NCBI GenBank assembly: GCA_015680685.1
Contig: MNCI01010074.1
Location: forward strand, 105,657 to 169,656
From: Gnetum montanum
Taxonomy: Eukaryota; Streptophyta; Gnetopsida; Gnetales; Gnetaceae
Length of the DNA stretch: 64,000 bases
Reading direction: 5' to 3'
Position 1 is the first letter of the stretch; each line of letters starts with the position of its first letter. The notes below the pieces were generated by a model. That model searched no databases and had not been told where the DNA came from. It saw only the letters and a program-made list of their open reading frames with translations. Below, one piece after another: positions 45,791 through 57,515 of the stretch. The position numbers and the translations under genes were made by a program.

Positions 45791-46539
45791 TCTTATAAAG
45801 ATAAGTTCATCTAGAAATTGATTAGAGAGCAGGATCTCCTCCTCTTTGTTATCCCATCTTAATCAAGAGAGGTGGTCAATGACCAAATTCTTGGTCCCTT
45901 TTCAATCTATCATCGTGAGATCAAATTCCTGCAAGATCATAAGCCACCATATGATATAGGGGCATACTATTGGCTTGTTCATTAGGAAGCAGATGGCATT
46001 GTGCTTTGTGTGTACAAATACTTTGTAGCTAAGCACATAGTGGTTGAACTTTTTGAGAGTGTACACCACTACCATTAGTTCTTTCTCTGTGGTGGTGTAA
46101 TTTAACTATGCTACCACAATGCTTTCACTTGCATAGTGGTGGTAATATGGATATTTTTTATCATCCAACTACGTAAGCACTGCTCCCAAAGCATAATTAG
46201 ATGCATCTGTCCTTATGTGAAATGGTCTGAACTAGTTTAGTACCTGTAGAATTGGTGCTTTGATGAGTTTCTCATCCAATTGTTGGAATGCATGTTCGCA
46301 TTCCTTGGTCTAGATGAATGAAGCATATTTCTTCGTAAGTTTGACCAATGACTTGGTGATCTTGGAGATATTCTCTATGAATCACCAGTAGTAGCCAATA
46401 TGTCCAAGGAATGATCGAACATCTTTAATAGTCTCTGGTTGGTGAGTTATTCCTGGGATGACCTTTATCTTCTCTAGGTCTACCTCAATCCCTTCTTCTG
46501 AAATTCAGTGCCCCAATACTATGCCTTCCTAGACCATTA
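45790..46539 (-). pseudogene. RNase H and RT 3' part of R4
   Basis: From the right: the RT connection (a VRSFLGHIGYY-like segment near 46380-46430), then the RNase H start (FHIRTDASNYALGAVLT near 46190-46240), TTTEKELMVVVYTL, NKPIVCPYI, LMILQEFDLTM and VIDHLS near 45850-46100. Frames are broken but collinear with R3. The right edge is the R5 insertion; the first RT part resumes at 53191. Confidence 0.8.
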
Positions 46540-46544
46540 GATGG
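46540..46544. repeat. R5 target-site duplication, left copy
   Basis: GATGG, matching 53186-53190. R3 keeps the uninterrupted site (ccattaaatggcttttctacc at 26699), confirming that one copy is new. Confidence 0.9.
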
Positions 46545-47347
46545 TGATGGGACGCGATATCGCATAGGCCATGATATTGCATCTTTCCCTGCGATATCAC
46601 GTACGCGATATCGCAGGCCGTCGCCAGTTCTATAAATAAGAGGTGGCTCTCCCTTGTTTATCCATCTAGTTCTTAGTCCCTTATCCAAACTCTTGTCATT
46701 TTACCATTCCAGAGATAGAATAATTTCCATTTTCTTGCAATAGTAGTCTCAAAGTGAATAGATCTTTATTCGAGCAAATTTGTACCTGAGCACACATTTT
46801 TGTACGAAAATAAAAACGAATTTTCTAATAAACCTTGCAATGCATGGACTAAGCTAAATAGGACTTAATTAATATGAAATTTTAAATGCTTTATTAGTTA
46901 ATTAAATCTCTCTCAACCCTTAACTCCTAGTTAAGTGCATTCAGTACGATTGCTTCGAGCATGTGCATTACACTTGGTAATCCCAATAACGAATAGCGTT
47001 CGGTAATCCCAGTAGCGTTGCATTGGTTTAGGGTGTGAAATAGCAAGTGGGATGGATACTGATGCTAGGGAATTAGAACTTAGTTAATGAAAGTTAGTCA
47101 CTTAGTCTCTTTACCCTTTTCCTCATTAGCATAGGCGATAAAAGAGAAAAGATATAAAAATCACATACCTCAAACTCACGTAACCATACAACCGTGAAAA
47201 ATACAAGTGAGTTTGGGAGGACAACAATTGATTAACCTTAAGTGTTTCATAAGGCATGTAAGCACTTAGTCTGCGGAGTTCGACCAGATCACATGTGTAA
47301 TGCTCATATTTGTATGGTTGAGTGTAGGGGTACCTTGCCACTCATCA
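46545..47347 (+). mobile_element. R5 5' LTR
   Basis: TGATGGG...CTCATCA, 803 bp. U3 is short, with palindromes and the TATA box at 46630-46640; R-U5 contains cttggtaatcccaataacg repeats and ends ggggtaccttgccactcatca. The 3' copy differs mainly by transitions and a 14-bp insertion in U3. Confidence 0.92.
46554..46640 (+). promoter_or_regulatory. R5 U3 promoter: GCGATATCGC palindromes and TATA box
   Basis: The palindrome gcgatatcgc is at 46554-46563 and 46605-46614, with a variant gcgatatcac at 46591-46600. The TATA box ctataaataag follows at 46630-46640. The same arrangement occurs in the 3' LTR (52372-52479) and reversed in S1. A binding-site role is inferred from repetition next to the TATA box. 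Confidence 0.6.
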
Positions 47348-47348
47348 T

Positions 47349-47366
47349 TGGCACCGTTGCCAGGAA
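47349..47366 (+). promoter_or_regulatory. R5 primer-binding site, tRNA-Asp
   Basis: TGGCACCGTTGCCAGGAA is complementary to the plant tRNA-Asp 3' end with three mismatches, one base after the LTR. Confidence 0.85.
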
Positions 47367-47492
47367 CTAAGTTGTTTGTGCACTAAGTAGAACATAGAAA
47401 ATCATCCACATCGTTGGGAAGGTTAAAAGAAGCCTTAGGGTTAATCAAAAGAAAATTTAAACAACGGTCAATATCACACCGACAAGATAACA

Positions 47493-50400
47493 ATGTCTTC
47501 TTCTCCACATAAAAGCACTTCACCGCCTAGGGATAACACAAGAGACAGTCAGCGGCACAACATACATAACCAAGAATTGCCAGTTCCTCAACAGTATCAG
47601 GTAGTATATACTCATCACGATGAGTATGTACCCGATTTTACCTTTATCCTCCACCAAGATGAACAACTGCGTTTGAGAGACCTACAAGGTAACATAGTGT
47701 TACCCCCAGATCGTGCAATCCCTAACATGCTCCTTCTTGCTCTTGCACAGATAAACATGATGTAGCTATATGCTGAATACGTTGCATGCGATTATGATAC
47801 AAGGGATTACCATCCCACAGTAGCGCAACGTCAATGGGATGTGTGGTAGGAGAGTTACTACACATCGTTGAAGGGCAAAGAACCCCATAATGCTTTGCCC
47901 GTCATAAGAGAAATTAAGCGTGGTGAACCTTTTTCAATAGGTTCTCCACAAAATGATATTCCCCCTCCTAATGATAGTGAGGAGGTGGTGTATCAAAACC
48001 TTCGCTCCACAATACAAAACCCTGGTTTTGATGCCCATGAACACCAAGTGTTCAATTAGGGAACACAAACACAAGATAAGGGCGAGCATTCTGATCGTCA
48101 TCACGATCAAGGTTTGGATCACTAAAGGAAAGGTAGGAAACATCATCATGGCAATGGTTCTCCTTCCTCTTCCCCTTCATCGCATCATTCACCCTCTCCT
48201 TCCACTAGCCGAATCAAGAGACTAGACATGAATAATATCCCATGATTTGAGAGGGGATACAACGTTGATCCATAGAATTACTTATAGGCATTTCACGATG
48301 CCTGCACCTTACAGAACATTGGAAATGAGTGGAAAAAGTTAAAGTTGTTCCCAAGGACACTCATAAAGGAAGCGAAAAGCTAGTACTGGTCCTTAGAACT
48401 GGAAACCATTAGGAGGTGGAGTACAATGCTAGAACTATTTAATGATAAATATCAGACGTACTCCCGAGTGTCCAACTTACGAAAATAGATTTAAGGATGG
48501 AAGCAAGGAACTAATGAATCCTTGGATGCTGCCATGGGCCAATATTATGCATTGCTACATTGTTGCCCGAGCCATGGTTACGCACAATGGGATCAACTAC
48601 GCCATCTCATAGATGGGCTAAGACATAAAACCAGGAGAACCCTTGGGACATATGCCCAAGAAAGATTATTTGAACTTAGGTCCCATGAGGTTCATAGATT
48701 GTTGGAGTAAGTAGCTAAGGAAGAAGGAGAGCTACGTAAGAGAGAAAGCACAGAAGAATATAACTGTGATCCTTCCCTCCAAAAGAGGGGAGTAAGATTC
48801 TGTAAGGAGGAGGATGAGTCACCACTCGAAGAGTTGGTGAGTAGGAAAACCTTGCTACTTCAAAAATTAACAACAGAAGTGTCAGCTAAGGTGGATCAAA
48901 TGTGGGATTCCTTAGATAGTAGATTTGAAACTGTTTTGAAAATCGTAGAGGAGTCTAAGGAGCAAAGTAATGACCATGATAAGAAAAGGAAGAGGGATTT
49001 GGACCATGCACATAACAAAGGTAAGGGTAAATTAGCTATCACTGAAGACATTGCAGATTTGGATATAGACAATGAAGGTGGATGTGAGATCTGCCAATAT
49101 GACCATCCTAAGGGATGTTGCCTAATAATCTCACATTTGCAAGAGTCTGGGGTGTATGCACTCAACCCAAGACTTAACAAATGGTAAGCACCCCATTGGT
49201 TACCTTATCCCCAAGGTAACCTAAGGCAGTTCCACCAACCGTTAATGTATTATCCAAGTGGAACTCCACCACAACCTATGGAGCAACACCAGTAGTGGAA
49301 ATACCCACAGTCATGGGAGATGTCACCGCCAAGGCAACAATACCCTTATCAGCAATCGAATCCATATGGCTACTACGTGCAGCAGCCAATCTCTCCACAT
49401 GAATCTGTTCGTTGTGTGACACCACCACGTCACTACCAAGCTTAGGAGTATTATAGGACTCTTTCTCCTAGAAGAGACACACCACATGCATACCATCCTC
49501 CGAATCTGTCTGCCACTCTTACACCGATAGCTCCACTACCACCCGCTCCAGCGATGCAAGGGGAACTCCCCACTTAACCGTAGCAACGCACTACTATGAG
49601 AGCTATAAACCTTCAACCTGCTTCTGGTTCTAACAACCATACAAAGAGAATATCTTTCTTTAGAACTAGAAGCCCAAACAAGCTCTCACAACTGCAAGCG
49701 ATTGAGCCTCTAAATGCTCCTCCATCAAATAAGGCTTCGGAGCTCCCCTCAAACCAACAACAGAGCTCAACACATACGGTTATGTTAACACATACCATCA
49801 TTGAATGGATAAAGGTGGGCCACCTTCTCAGGAAATTCTTTGATCCTGGAAGTCCCTTAATCTACCTCCAAGTCGCTAGGAATGAACCACGTAAGGCTCT
49901 TCTAGACTCAGGTTCCAGAGTCAACTTGCTATCGTAGGAAATGTATAAAGCCTGGAACCTGCCTCCATTAAAGAAGAGCAATATTCGCTTAGAGCTGGCT
50001 GACTAGTCCATCACTATTCCCTTGGGATTAGTGGAGGACATTGTTACCACTGTGTGTGGTTGGTCATACCCAGCTAATTTCCTAGTGATACAAGTCAACA
50101 ATGACAAGGGGGACTTCCCAATAATCATGGGAAGGACATGGCTAAGTATCGTGAACACATGCCTAGGAATCCGTAATCTTTCCTTGGAAATATCTAAGGA
50201 AAAGACTTATGGAAAGATCGAGAAGAAGAAGGTTCCATGCATCACATACAGTGATACAGAGGGTGATAGCATACAAGAGCACTCAACATCTCCTGCATGC
50301 AACCGGTGTGCCCAGGAAGTTAACATACAAAAGTGTTTGTATGTAGCAACCACACAACAAGAGAATACCCAGTGGTTGATAGCTAATCAAGAGAGCAACC

Positions 50401-50645
50401 CACCAATATGCATGGAACTAACTGGGGGACCAACTTGCGCCCATGAAGAAAGCATAGATACACTGGAGTAAGAGTGTCGTCAACTTCCAACCCTTAATCT
50501 GAAACCACCAATCGAGGGAAGTTGGAAACTCTTAGAAAATCCAAATGAGTACTCTGATAGAAGAACACTAGTCTATGTGCAACCGACGAACCCTTATCAT
50601 GAACCTAGAATGGTCTATGCACATAGCACATTTAAGAGAGGATGA
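47493..50645 (+). pseudogene. gag-pro: gag-protease polyprotein of R5
   Basis: One frame, about 1,050 codons, broken only by single stop codons and no frameshift. From ATG 47493 (MSSSPHKSTSPPRD): N-terminal linker; gag domain (FHDACTLQNIGNEWKKLKLF near 48290-48350, RWSTMLELFNDKYQTYSRV, then 48522-48710); a helical part (48834-49000); a zinc-knuckle-like CEICQYDHPKGCC (49084-49122); a Pro/Gln-rich tail; protease active site KALLDSGSRVNLLS (49890-49937) and FPIIMGRTWLSIV (50110-50150). The protease triad DSG is intact. Most stops are TAG or TAA one transition from Gln or Trp codons. It ends before where RT would start. Confidence 0.9.
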
Positions 50646-52360
50646 TCTTGCTCACTATATCGGATCTCTCCCTTCCAATTCAGTCATGGGGGAGATGGCC
50701 ACCTATGCTGATCATTTGAGGCCCTCAGTTCTTTTTAAATTTTTATTTTGCACATTTTTGTTCTACACATTTTTGTTTTACAAATTTCTTTAACTTTTCT
50801 TATTTTTGTTTTACAACATCGTTTATACTTTTTCATTTCTTTGTGTGTTTGATTCGTCACTAAATAAGTGCTTCGAAGATGGTATGAACTGTATTCCATT
50901 GATTGCTANAAATAAGTGCTTCGAAGATGGTATGAACTGTATTTCATTGATTGCTAATGTTTGGTTTTTACCTTTAAGTTACGATGTTGATACTAAGGTA
51001 TGGTTCTTTTGATATAACAAGCCATGAGTCCACATCATCCATGCATCCATAAAATTCTATGGTCTCTCTTGGCTTGGAACTATACAGTCCCTTTCTTAAT
51101 AATAAGAACTATCAACGAATCGGTGACTGGGAATTTCTCAAACTAAGGAAGGACTCAAGGATTGAAAGGGTGTGACTTCAAGGGAATTTGATGCACTTGT
51201 GCTAGCCATTCTCTTGGGTGCTTGGATGTTTTCTTCTTGAGTTTTCTTACTATTCCGACGTTGCTTCATTTTCGAGAAGCTGAGCCAATCAAAATAAAAA
51301 TAACAAAGTCTTTGCATGGTGTGGTTCTCACACATAAACACAAAAAAAACAGTAAGAATTCAAAGCACACCCCTTAGACAAGATAATCATTTGGGATACA
51401 AGCACTGGTTATGGAACTAAAATAAACATTTTTCCTCTAACTAAGGTCCTTCTCGCTTCCTAGTTTCTTCTCTTTCATTTCATCAAAATGGTGGTGGATC
51501 TTTGGTGAAGACATTCTTGTTGCTTCAAGTGGATGGATTGGCCAAATGTATTAATGCGAAGTCACTAAATGTGGTTTGTTTAAGGTTGAATTTGGAATGG
51601 GATCTACTAAGTCACATTAACCATTAATACACAAGGGGCTATACACCACCTTGTTCTTGGGATTCCATTCCATTCTCTTCTCTCCATCTTTCTCTCCATT
51701 AACCACCTCATTGTCGGTTGTATCAGTAGTCCATATTTTGGTGGATGTATTATTTTCTTTTTGGTAAACTCATGTGGTTAAGAGTTTAAATCTTGCTTCC
51801 AAATGACATTTCAAGAGCCTACGAACTCTTTGAATGTGGGATTNCACCTCAAGTAGTCACCAGTATTATATCTCCAGATCCGTATCAACCATATCACAAC
51901 TCAACCAAATGGACCTTACACCGAAGCAAGGTATCAATTGCATCATGATTCATTTACCCTTACTAATATAGGACTGTGTTGTGTGTAAATGGTAATCATA
52001 TAACAATAGATTGGATCTGGAGGAAACACTTGGAATGGATCAATGCTGAAATAGCTATACAAGGAATAAGATCAATGGCGCGCTTACAGATAGACAACGA
52101 AAGGCGCGATCTTGGCGTTGTCAGTAGTAAACTTTTTCTTTTCTCTCTCTCTTCTCTCTTCTATCCCAGCTACCAAATAAGGCTAGATGTCAATTATGTA
52201 TAGTGTTCACTCTTGTTGTCATGAACACTAGATTTTTTCATGTATTGTAATGATGATCCATTCACATGTCATCCCATTCACCATTAGTTCCATTCAAGTC
52301 AATAATCCCATACCTTCCCAATATTTTGTAAGGAACTCAAGGATGAGTTTTTATTTAGTC
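50646..52360 (+). other. R5 non-coding interior
   Basis: No RT or integrase. 51160-51300 matches the R4 integrase/ORF2 spacer (reversed), so the pol part was deleted while flanking spacer stayed. Two single-N sites lie here (50909, 51844). The end (52320-52360) has the ggaactcaaggatgag motif before the polypurine tract. Confidence 0.7.
50862..50956. other. 47-bp duplication around a single N (assembly join)
   Basis: aaataagtgcttcgaagatg and the bases after it occur at 50862-50908 and again at 50910-50956 with one difference, separated by N at 50909. Same signature as 5428-5511. Confidence 0.85.
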
Positions 52361-52369
52361 ATGGGGGTA

Positions 52370-53185
52370 TGATGGGACACGATATTGCATAGGCCATGAT
52401 ATTGCATACGCAATATCGCATCTTTCCCTACGATATCGCGTACATGATATCATAGCCCATCGCTAGTTCTATAAATAAGAGGTGGCTCTCCCTTTTCTAT
52501 CCATCTAGTTCTGAGTCCCTTACCCAAACTCTTGTCATTTTACCATTCTAGAGATAGAATAATTTCCATCTGCCTGCAGTAGGAGTCTCAAAGTGAACGG
52601 ATTTTTATTCGAGCAAATTTGTACCTGAGCACACATTTTTTACAGAAATAAAGACGAACTTTCTGATAAACCTTGTAGTGCATGGACTAAGCTAAATAGG
52701 ACTTAATTAATGTGAAATGTTAAATTCTTTATTAGTTAATTAAATCTCTCTCAACCCTTAACTCCTAGTTAAGTGCATTCAGTACGACCGCTTTGAGCAC
52801 GTGTGCTACGCTTGGTAATCCCAGTAACGAATAGCATTTGGTAATCCCAGTAGTGTTGCATTGGTTCAGGGTGTGAAACGACAAGTGGGATGGATATTGA
52901 TGCTAGGGCATTAGAACTTAGTTAATGAAAGTTAGTCACTTAGTCTCTTTACCCTTTCCCTCATTAGCATAGGCGATAAAAGAGAAAAGATATAAAAATC
53001 ACATACCTCAAACTCACTTAACCATACAACCGTCACAAATACAAGTGAGTTTGGGAGGACAACGATTGATTAAACTTAAGTGTTACATAAGGTGTGTAAG
53101 CACTTAGTCTGCAGAGTTCGACTGGATCATGTGTGTAACACTCATATTCGTATGGTTGAGTGTAGGGGTACCTCGCCACTCATTA
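52370..53185 (+). mobile_element. R5 3' LTR
   Basis: 816 bp, preceded by the polypurine tract atgggggta. The terminal CA has mutated to TA (CTCATTA), and GATGG follows at 53186-53190. TATA box at 52469-52479. Confidence 0.92.
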
Positions 53186-53190
53186 GATGG

Positions 53191-53850
53191 CTTTTCTACT
53201 ATCTAAACTTGAGGTTTTTTTGGACACCTCTTCTTAAAACTTGCTCAAGGTGATCCAGGGCTTACTCAAATGTAGCCCCATAGGTACAGAAGTCATCCAT
53301 GAAGACTTCTATCCCACTACCAATTTTCTATTAGAAAATACTAAGGACCAAGCATTGAAATGTCGCAAGGGCATTACATAGACCAAACAGTATCTTACAA
53401 TAGGTAAAAGTCCCCCAAGGACTTATGAATGTTGTCTTGGACTAATCTTCTGGTACAATTTGAATTTGGTTATAGCCACTATAACCATCCAAAAGCTATA
53501 ATAACAATGCCCAGGAATAGTGTCCAACACTTAATCCACAAATGGCAATGGAAAATGATCCGTAAATGTTGCCATGTTCAACAGCCTAAATTCAATGCAG
53601 ACCTACCACTTGCCACCTTTCTTTGACACAATTATGAGTGGGCTGACCCACTCTCTATCTATGATGGGATAGATGAACCCTCCCTTGAGGAGTTGTTCTA
53701 TTTCCTCCTTGACGATCTACTTCAATTTGGGATTTCACCACCTCTATGGTTACCTTCTTAGCTTCATGGCTACGTCTATATAAATGTGATGCTGGCATAT
53801 CCTTGGATCAATTCCAATTACCGCAAGATATGACCAAGAAAAGGTTGTCA
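53191..53850 (-). pseudogene. RT 5' part of R4
   Basis: Continues the RT from 46539 across R5. The minus frame reads EVFMDDFCTYGAT near 53270-53310 (catalytic Asp pair kept), then an ATFQ-like segment and the palm part to 53720. Broken by stops. Collinear with R3 26720-27330. Confidence 0.8.
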
Positions 53851-54430
53851 ACCATTTGTTAACCATCTTTAACAGCTTTTTTTTCANTGTTGTTGTCAGA
53901 ATCAGTTGTCAACCATTGGGTGCCCTCCTGTTTTATGGTTGCTGTGTACAGACACCTTTGAATATCTGTTTCTTATGCACATTGATTACATGCTTTGGTG
54001 TATGTACTTTTGATGGACCAAATCTTTTGATTGCAATTGCACTCATTATTGTTGTACATGATGCATGGAATACGCTTCTTCTCTAACTTTCCAAATTCAT
54101 TTTCCTTGGAGATTCCCAAGGAGAGGTCCCTTATGCGCATACGCACATCTACTATGCTTAACCAAGTCCTTCCCATAATGATGGGGAAGTCACCTTTGTA
54201 TTTTTCAACCTTGATCACTAGAAAATCAACAAGATAAGACCATCCATTAATGGTGGTTACAATTTCCTCCACTAATCCCAAAAGAACAATGATTGATTGG
54301 TCTACCAATTCTAGATGAATGTTGCTCTTCTTAAGAGGTGGTAGGTTCTAGGCCTTGTACATGTCATTGGAGATGAGATTGACATAGGAACCAAAATCAA
54401 GAAGAGCCTTGCATGGCTCATGTCTAGTGA
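53850..54430 (-). pseudogene. protease of R4
   Basis: The active-site segment KALLDFGSYVNLISNDMYKA reads near 54345-54410 and continues in 53973-54308 as LGLVEEIVTTINGWSYLVDF and DFPIIMGRTWLSIVDV. It matches the R5 protease closely, with DFG in place of DSG. A single N at 53887 marks a doubtful base or join in the linker to RT. Confidence 0.8.
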
Positions 54431-55215
54431 TTTTCAAGTAAATGAGTGGACTTCCTAGGTCAGATCTTTTCATAGGAAGGGTGCCAACCTTTATCCAATC
54501 AAAAACAACATGAGTTAGCATCACAATGTGGATTTGAGGTGGAATTTGATCTTAATGGCACTTGAAGGTATTTAATGTAGAGGATGAGGGTACTAGAGAT
54601 GCAGGGCGATCAACGATACTAGGTTGTGATGGTTGGAGAGGATTGTTGGATCAAAAGAAGGGTCTTTTTCTAGATCGATTGTCCAAACCACTGAACTAGA
54701 AAGCTAGTTGTGAACGTATAGCCCTTGTAGCATTTCATTGTTGCGGCTGTGGAGGAATCTCATCCTTCATGGATGGAGTAGGAGATAACTAGGTTGAGGG
54801 TAGAGGGATGTGTGCATATGGATGTAGAGGGTGGTATGAATATGGGTTTTCTCCTCAAGTAGATCATGAATGTGTTCGATGGTACTCTGGAGGGTAATAG
54901 TGATGTTGAAATGAGGCATGACTTGTAGAACTTCTTGGAGAAATGGGTTGTTAAACGTAGTACCTATATGGTTGGTTGCCTATAAGGGTATTTTTGCTTT
55001 GGTGGTGGCATTTCCCATGATTGTGGTTGATGCTACTATTGGTATTTCTCATATGGTTGTGGTGGAGCTCCACTTGGGTAGTATGCTTATTGTTGCTGGT
55101 GGAACTGCCTTGGATTGCCTTGAGGATAAGACAATCACCTAGGTGCTTACCTACATGCTAGTTGAGGATTCAATGCGTACACCCTAGACTCTTGTAAGTG
55201 TGACATCATAGGGCT
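54430..55215 (-). pseudogene. gag: gag C-terminal remnant of R4
   Basis: Matches R3 28200-28975: Pro/Tyr/Gln-rich tail upstream of protease. It stops at gtgtgacatcata (55209), inside the zinc-knuckle-like segment. The next 1.7 kb of gag, present in R3, is missing, together with the start of the R6 5' LTR. Confidence 0.72.
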
Positions 55216-55226
55216 TAGACTACAAG

Positions 55227-55500
55227 AGCTTAGACTCATTTCTTATTGCTTATTAGTTTAATCAAGATTATCCTCCATCGTCTCTAGGAGTAGCATTAAC
55301 TTAGGATCACATCATACACCTCACTCTGGACTAAACCATACGTGACAAAGCTAATACTAGTCTAGGTGAGAAGACAACGAACTGCGATCAACATGTAATG
55401 ATCTAGATACCATAACTAGCCTGTCCGCAGAGTTCGACAGGATCATGTGTGAATGCTCATATTCGTATGGTTGGGCGTAGGGATACCTAGCTGCTCATCA
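55227..55500 (+). mobile_element. R6 5' LTR, 3' part only
   Basis: Matches 61696-61973 of the 3' LTR. The first ~640 bp are gone; the break is shared with the end of R4 gag at about 55215-55226, so one deletion removed both. Confidence 0.88.
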
Positions 55501-55501
55501 T

Positions 55502-55519
55502 TGGCGCCATTGCCGGGGA
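55502..55519 (+). promoter_or_regulatory. R6 primer-binding site, tRNA-Asp
   Basis: TGGCGCCATTGCCGGGGA is complementary to the 3' end of plant tRNA-Asp with a single mismatch, the best-kept site in the window. One base separates it from the LTR. Confidence 0.92.
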
Positions 55520-55638
55520 TGGTGCTAGTTATCTAGATTAGTTATATCATACAAGATTTCTGTAACGAGTATTAACGATATATCCTTTAGAAAATAAATT
55601 TAATTTAATTTAATTAAATCACACACAACCTTACAACC

Positions 55639-57515
55639 ATGTCTCTCCTACAAGACTATAATAATGCCACATCTAGTGAGGCAATTCATTGGAGAACCAA
55701 CGAATATTATAACAATGAAGATTGGAGTACGCAACCCGAGGTGGGGGTTTCTTATAAACATAAATGAAGACAACATCATCCCAACACATGAAAGCATAAC
55801 TTACCCGATGAAGATGAACCCCTACTGGCCACTAAAAGCTTAATATAAATACAGGAGGCTATTCGAATAGCCCGCAAGCATCGAAAGGAAAGTCATTTGC
55901 CCGTGCTTAATTTAAACAACTTTCCCAAGTTTTTAGGAGGCTATGATTCAAATTTGCAACAACATTTACAAGCCTTCCACGATGCCTGTACATGGAACAA
56001 TATTGATAATGGGTGGCAAAAACTTAAGCTCTTTCCTCTGACACTCGTTGGCCAAGCAAAAGTATGGTATAGGTCATTAAAACCGAAATCAATTTGACGT
56101 TGGCCAACAATGGTAGAAATTTTCAATCAAAGATATCAAACCTATGCGAGAGTGTCAGCCTTGAGCAAATAAATCCAAGAATGGAAACAAGCACAACATG
56201 AACCCTTGGACATGGCCTTAGAAAGATATTATGCACTATTAAACAACTGCCTAGGCCATGGGTTCTCTGAGGAGAGGCTAATGTACCATATCATAGATGG
56301 GCTCCATAATGAAACAAGGGAGATCCTAGGGATGTACACCCAAGGTCAACTATATGAGCTACGAACCCATCAATTCCAAGAGCTTATCAAGTGGATAGAA
56401 AAAGAAGAAGGAGAAATAGCCAAATGGGAGAATGTTGAAAGTTCTCAACAAGACCAAAATCTTAACAAGGGTCCACGATCATGAGGAGGAGAAATCAACT
56501 CACTTCAAGGAGGTGGAATCATCTTTGCCAATCATACAATCACTAGATGAAATTGAGGCAAAGATCAATAAGATGACGGATTGGGTACATGAAACATGTG
56601 GAGAATATGCCAACATTATTAGAGGGAAAACTATGCCAAATCAAGAAACAGGACAGGACACCACACGACAATTGAAACAAAGGGTAGAAGATAATAAGGA
56701 TAAGAACTCAACTGCCAATCATACATATCAATGTAATATTTTCTTGTACGATCACCCCAAAGGTCAATGTCCAATCTTGTCACATTTACATGAGCGTTGG
56801 GGAGGAATTTTACATCTAGAGTTCATACAAAAATACTATGTCCAACCACAGTGGCAAAAACCTTAGTTGTTGGGGAGGCCACTGCCAACTGGACCATACC
56901 CTTTGTATGTCCCAAAGCCAAATGCTTATTATGTTCAACACCCTGTTTCTCCAACAAGATCAGCATCCTCTACCTCACCTCATCGTTATCATTCTCCCGA
57001 GTACTATCCACCCATGTCCTCTCCAACAAGATCACCACCTCATGTGCCTCACACTTCTCCTCAACCTCAATATTCTCGTACTTCACCCCCTTCTACATCA
57101 CCGCTAGCTATGCCAAAAGATTTTGCACCACATCACCAACCTGCAAACGTTACTTGTGCTGCTACTATCAACAGTAGTGGAGGTCCTTCACAACATCAAA
57201 GGCATCCCTTCTTTAGACGTGACTGTCGAAAGGGACACCAGAGTTCAGAAACCACTGCATCCACCAATTTAGCACAAATCCAACACTGTGGTGCATCTTC
57301 CTCTTCGAACCTAACGTCTCATGCTACCTTATCAAGGCCACCAATTAACACTCCAACAACCATGGGCCCCAATGAATATTGCCACATGGGGAGACATGTT
57401 GATCCTTGCATACCATCTTACGGTCGTAAGTACCATAGTAACCACATCTTATAACTTGCCCCACTATGTCAACTCTAATCAAGTCTGTGAACCCCAATGG
57501 GGTAAGTATGACTAG
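55639..57515 (+). pseudogene. gag: gag of R6
   Basis: ATG at 55639 (MSLLQDYNNATSSEA). Gag domain at 55960-56200: QAFHDACTWNNIDNGWQKLK, GQAKVWYRSLKPKSI, stop, WPTMVEIFNQRY. A helical region follows with YYALLNNCLGHGFSEERLMY. A small deletion near 56460 shifts the frame relative to R1. The knuckle-like motif at 56733-56780 has lost its second Cys (CNIFLYDHPKGQC). The tail at 56867-57454 is rich in SPTRSPP-type repeats and ends at GKYD-stop, 57515. A handful of stops; better kept than R1. Confidence 0.85.

Larger units (their letters stand above)
46545..53185 (+). mobile_element. R5: non-autonomous gypsy element (gag-protease only)
   Basis: 6,641 bp with LTRs 46545-47347 and 52370-53185, PBS for tRNA-Asp at 47349, one long gag-protease frame at 47493-50645 and a polypurine tract at 52361-52368. 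No RT, RNase H or integrase: after the protease the interior is non-coding and partly matches the R4 spacer. It lies in the R4 RT gene. It probably depended on a relative such as R3/R4 for replication. Confidence 0.93.
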
